Source: an uncultured Bacteroidota bacterium
GTDB taxonomy: Bacteria > Bacteroidota > Bacteroidia > Chitinophagales > Chitinophagaceae
Assembly (NCBI GenBank): GCA_937928385.1
Contig: CALEZD010000079.1
Coordinates: 1 to 64,000, forward strand
DNA length: 64,000 nt
Direction: 5' to 3'
Shown here: piece by piece, positions 62,449-64,000 of the stretch
Layout of the letters: each line of letters opens with the position of its first letter
Numbering within the stretch: position 1 is the stretch's first letter
Made by a program: the position numbers and the translations under genes
The notes under the pieces: model-generated
Databases searched by the model: none
Told to the model about the DNA's origin: nothing
What the model saw: only the letters and a program-made list of their open reading frames with translations

Positions 62449-63936
62449 ATGGGCATCGTATTTCGCCAGTCGGTAAAAACTACTATTGTCACATTTACGG
62501 GGGCAGGCCTTGGCGCGATTATAGTGCTGGTAAGCCCTATGCTGATGGAAAAGGCAGAGGTTGGTTTCGTCAGCACTTTAACTTACCTGGCCGCCACTGT
62601 TCAGCTATTGGTCATGATGGGTACTTCGGCCCTGGTGGCTGTTTACACACAGCGTTACGGGCATTTTGACGAGCGCCGCAAAGCCTTGCTTACCATCGGC
62701 ATGTTGGTTACTGTTATCAGCAGCCTCATATTCAGTATCGCTTTCTTTGCGTTGAGGGTCCCCATTATAGGCTTGTACAATGCATCTGACCAGGCATTGA
62801 TAAGCAAGTACTATCATTTTATTCCCTTTGTTGTACTCTTCATGGCATTGGGTAATATTATAGAGCATTACCTGGTAGCAAATATGAAGGTAGCGCAGTC
62901 TGCTTTTGCCAAAGAGATCGTTCTCAGGTTGGTCAACTTATCGCTGCTGGGGCTTATTTATGCAGGGTATATCGGTTTCGGGCAATATATAGTCGGGAAT
63001 GTATTCATGTATATGGTCCCCCTGCTGCTGTTCTTCATTTTTGCATCTAGGGTAAAAGGTTTTGGCTTTACACGAAACCTGAAGGTATTCAGCCTTGCAG
63101 AATATAAAGACATGCTGCATTTCTCCTGGTATCACCTGCTGGTAGGTTCTACACTTACCTTGCTGGGGTATATTGATACACTGATGATAGCTCCGCTGGA
63201 TAATAACGGGCTGGAAGCAACTGCCATATATGCTATAGCTGTTTTTATCACATCTTTTATGTTCATGCCATACAGGTCAATGGCTACAGCTTCATCCCCT
63301 ATACTCAACCAGGCATATATTGATAAGGATATGCACAAAGTGCGCGACCTGTTTGCCCGTGCCGGGGTCAATATTTTTATTGCCGGAACGGGCATGTTTG
63401 TGCTTATCGGGGTCAACCTGGATAACCTGGTTGCCGTGTTGCCACCGGGTTACGAACCTGTAAAGTATATCGTTTTAATACTTATGATCGGCAAGCTGGC
63501 TGATATGGCTACAGGCTTAAACAATGAACTTATCAGCATATCCCGGCACTATAAATTCAATTTCAGGCTGTCCGCTTTACTCTTGCTGATGGTTGTTGTA
63601 CTCGATTGGGTATTCATACCTGTTTATGGTATTTATGGTGCTGCATGGGTGGCCAGTTGCACACTCGTTTTTTTTAATATAGTGAAGATGATTTTCCTGT
63701 ATAATAAGCTGAAATTGAAGCCATTTACAGGCAAAACATGGTTGGTTCCTGTTGCCGGGCTATGCGCAGGACTGGCGGGGTATTTCTGGCCTTACCTTAT
63801 TAACCCCTATATAGATGCAGTAACCCGTACGTTTGTCGTAATGATTGCATACGTATCTGCATTGCTGTTGCTCAAACCGTCGGCGGACCTGAATAGCTAC
63901 CTGGCCACGATAAGAAAGGACAAAAAACTGTTTTAA
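62449..63936 (+). CDS. MOP-family polysaccharide flippase
   Basis: About 495 residues from the ATG at 62449; a TTG at 62440 is in frame but lies inside the candidate -7 box. Twelve to fourteen membrane helices; SVKTTIVTFTGAGLGAIIVLVSPMLMEKAEVGFVSTLTYLAATVQL at the N-terminus and ASSPILNQAYIDKDMHKVRDLF are typical. It is the third flippase in the window, with no polymerase next to it, and ends 64 bases before the right edge. Confidence 0.88.
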   Translation: MGIVFRQSVKTTIVTFTGAGLGAIIVLVSPMLMEKAEVGFVSTLTYLAATVQLLVMMGTSALVAVYTQRYGHFDERRKALLTIGMLVTVISSLIFSIAFFALRVPIIGLYNASDQALISKYYHFIPFVVLFMALGNIIEHYLVANMKVAQSAFAKEIVLRLVNLSLLGLIYAGYIGFGQYIVGNVFMYMVPLLLFFIFASRVKGFGFTRNLKVFSLAEYKDMLHFSWYHLLVGSTLTLLGYIDTLMIAPLDNNGLEATAIYAIAVFITSFMFMPYRSMATASSPILNQAYIDKDMHKVRDLFARAGVNIFIAGTGMFVLIGVNLDNLVAVLPPGYEPVKYIVLILMIGKLADMATGLNNELISISRHYKFNFRLSALLLLMVVVLDWVFIPVYGIYGAAWVASCTLVFFNIVKMIFLYNKLKLKPFTGKTWLVPVAGLCAGLAGYFWPYLINPYIDAVTRTFVVMIAYVSALLLLKPSADLNSYLATIRKDKKLF

Positions 63937-64000
63937 TACGGTTTCAAACACCCGTTTTACCCGTCCGTCATATATATTTTGGCTCGAGGTATATTTTCAA

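Overview
The window looks like a chromosomal segment of a member of the Bacteroidota, most likely the Chitinophagales/Chitinophagaceae; the family assignment is an inference from gene content. The support is: many candidate promoters with the Bacteroidota -7 motif TAnnTTTG; a NusG-like UpxY antiterminator at the head of a polysaccharide operon; a STAS protein directly before ribonuclease Z; ClpC; a CCC-motif/DUF2752 membrane protein pair; lipoproteins with short signal peptides; and a PstS-like lipoprotein followed by a TPR protein. No rRNA, tRNA or CRISPR array was recognised.

Positions 1-19352 are mostly housekeeping and single genes: a partial unknown gene at the left edge, a TPR protein, a peptide-type ABC solute-binding lipoprotein (minus strand), a small membrane protein + PstS-like lipoprotein + TPR protein group, clpC (minus), STAS + rnz, an FkbM methyltransferase, an Nfu/NifU Fe-S scaffold (minus), two small secreted proteins, a YihY/BrkB membrane protein, an isolated flippase (minus) and glycosyltransferase (plus), and a minus-strand group of Hpt, DUF2752, CCC-motif and lipoprotein genes.

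Positions 19676-54707 hold a Wzx/Wzy-type exopolysaccharide or capsule locus. On the plus strand stands one WbpM/CapD-like 4,6-dehydratase. Facing it on the minus strand is an almost gapless run of 27 genes (53508 down to 21648). It starts with a winged-helix protein carrying a degenerate nucleotidyltransferase fold and a UpxY antiterminator. It continues with Wza-like export protein, Wzc-like tyrosine autokinase, nucleotide-sugar dehydrogenase, WbpD-like acetyltransferase, flippase, eight glycosyltransferases, an MBOAT/SGNH O-acylation pair, an asparagine-synthetase-like amide ligase, a NodU/CmcH carbamoyltransferase, a ceramidase-like hydrolase, a Wzy-like polymerase, a CapK/PaaK-like adenylating enzyme, WecB epimerase, a methyltransferase, a Gfo/Idh oxidoreductase, a DegT aminotransferase and the initiating phosphoglycosyltransferase. 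Five of these genes together could make UDP-ManNAc(3NAc)A. Upstream lies a CBS/nucleotidyltransferase (PtmE-like).

Positions 54708-59327 are an accessory island rich in repeats: a 64-nt direct repeat, an orphan phage-terminase-small-subunit-like gene whose 3' end runs into that repeat, a REP-associated tyrosine transposase (RAYT) flanked by mirrored palindromes with a further repeat copy 3 kb away, two unknown secreted proteins, and an interspersed palindromic repeat.

Positions 59328-64000 return to polysaccharide genes: LegC-type aminotransferase, an SDR epimerase, a CpsB/YwqE-type PHP phosphatase that would be the natural partner of the Wzc-like kinase, and a third MOP-family flippase. The most interesting parts are the regulatory head of the 32-kb operon, the unusual decoration enzymes in it, and the RAYT/terminase-like/repeat island.
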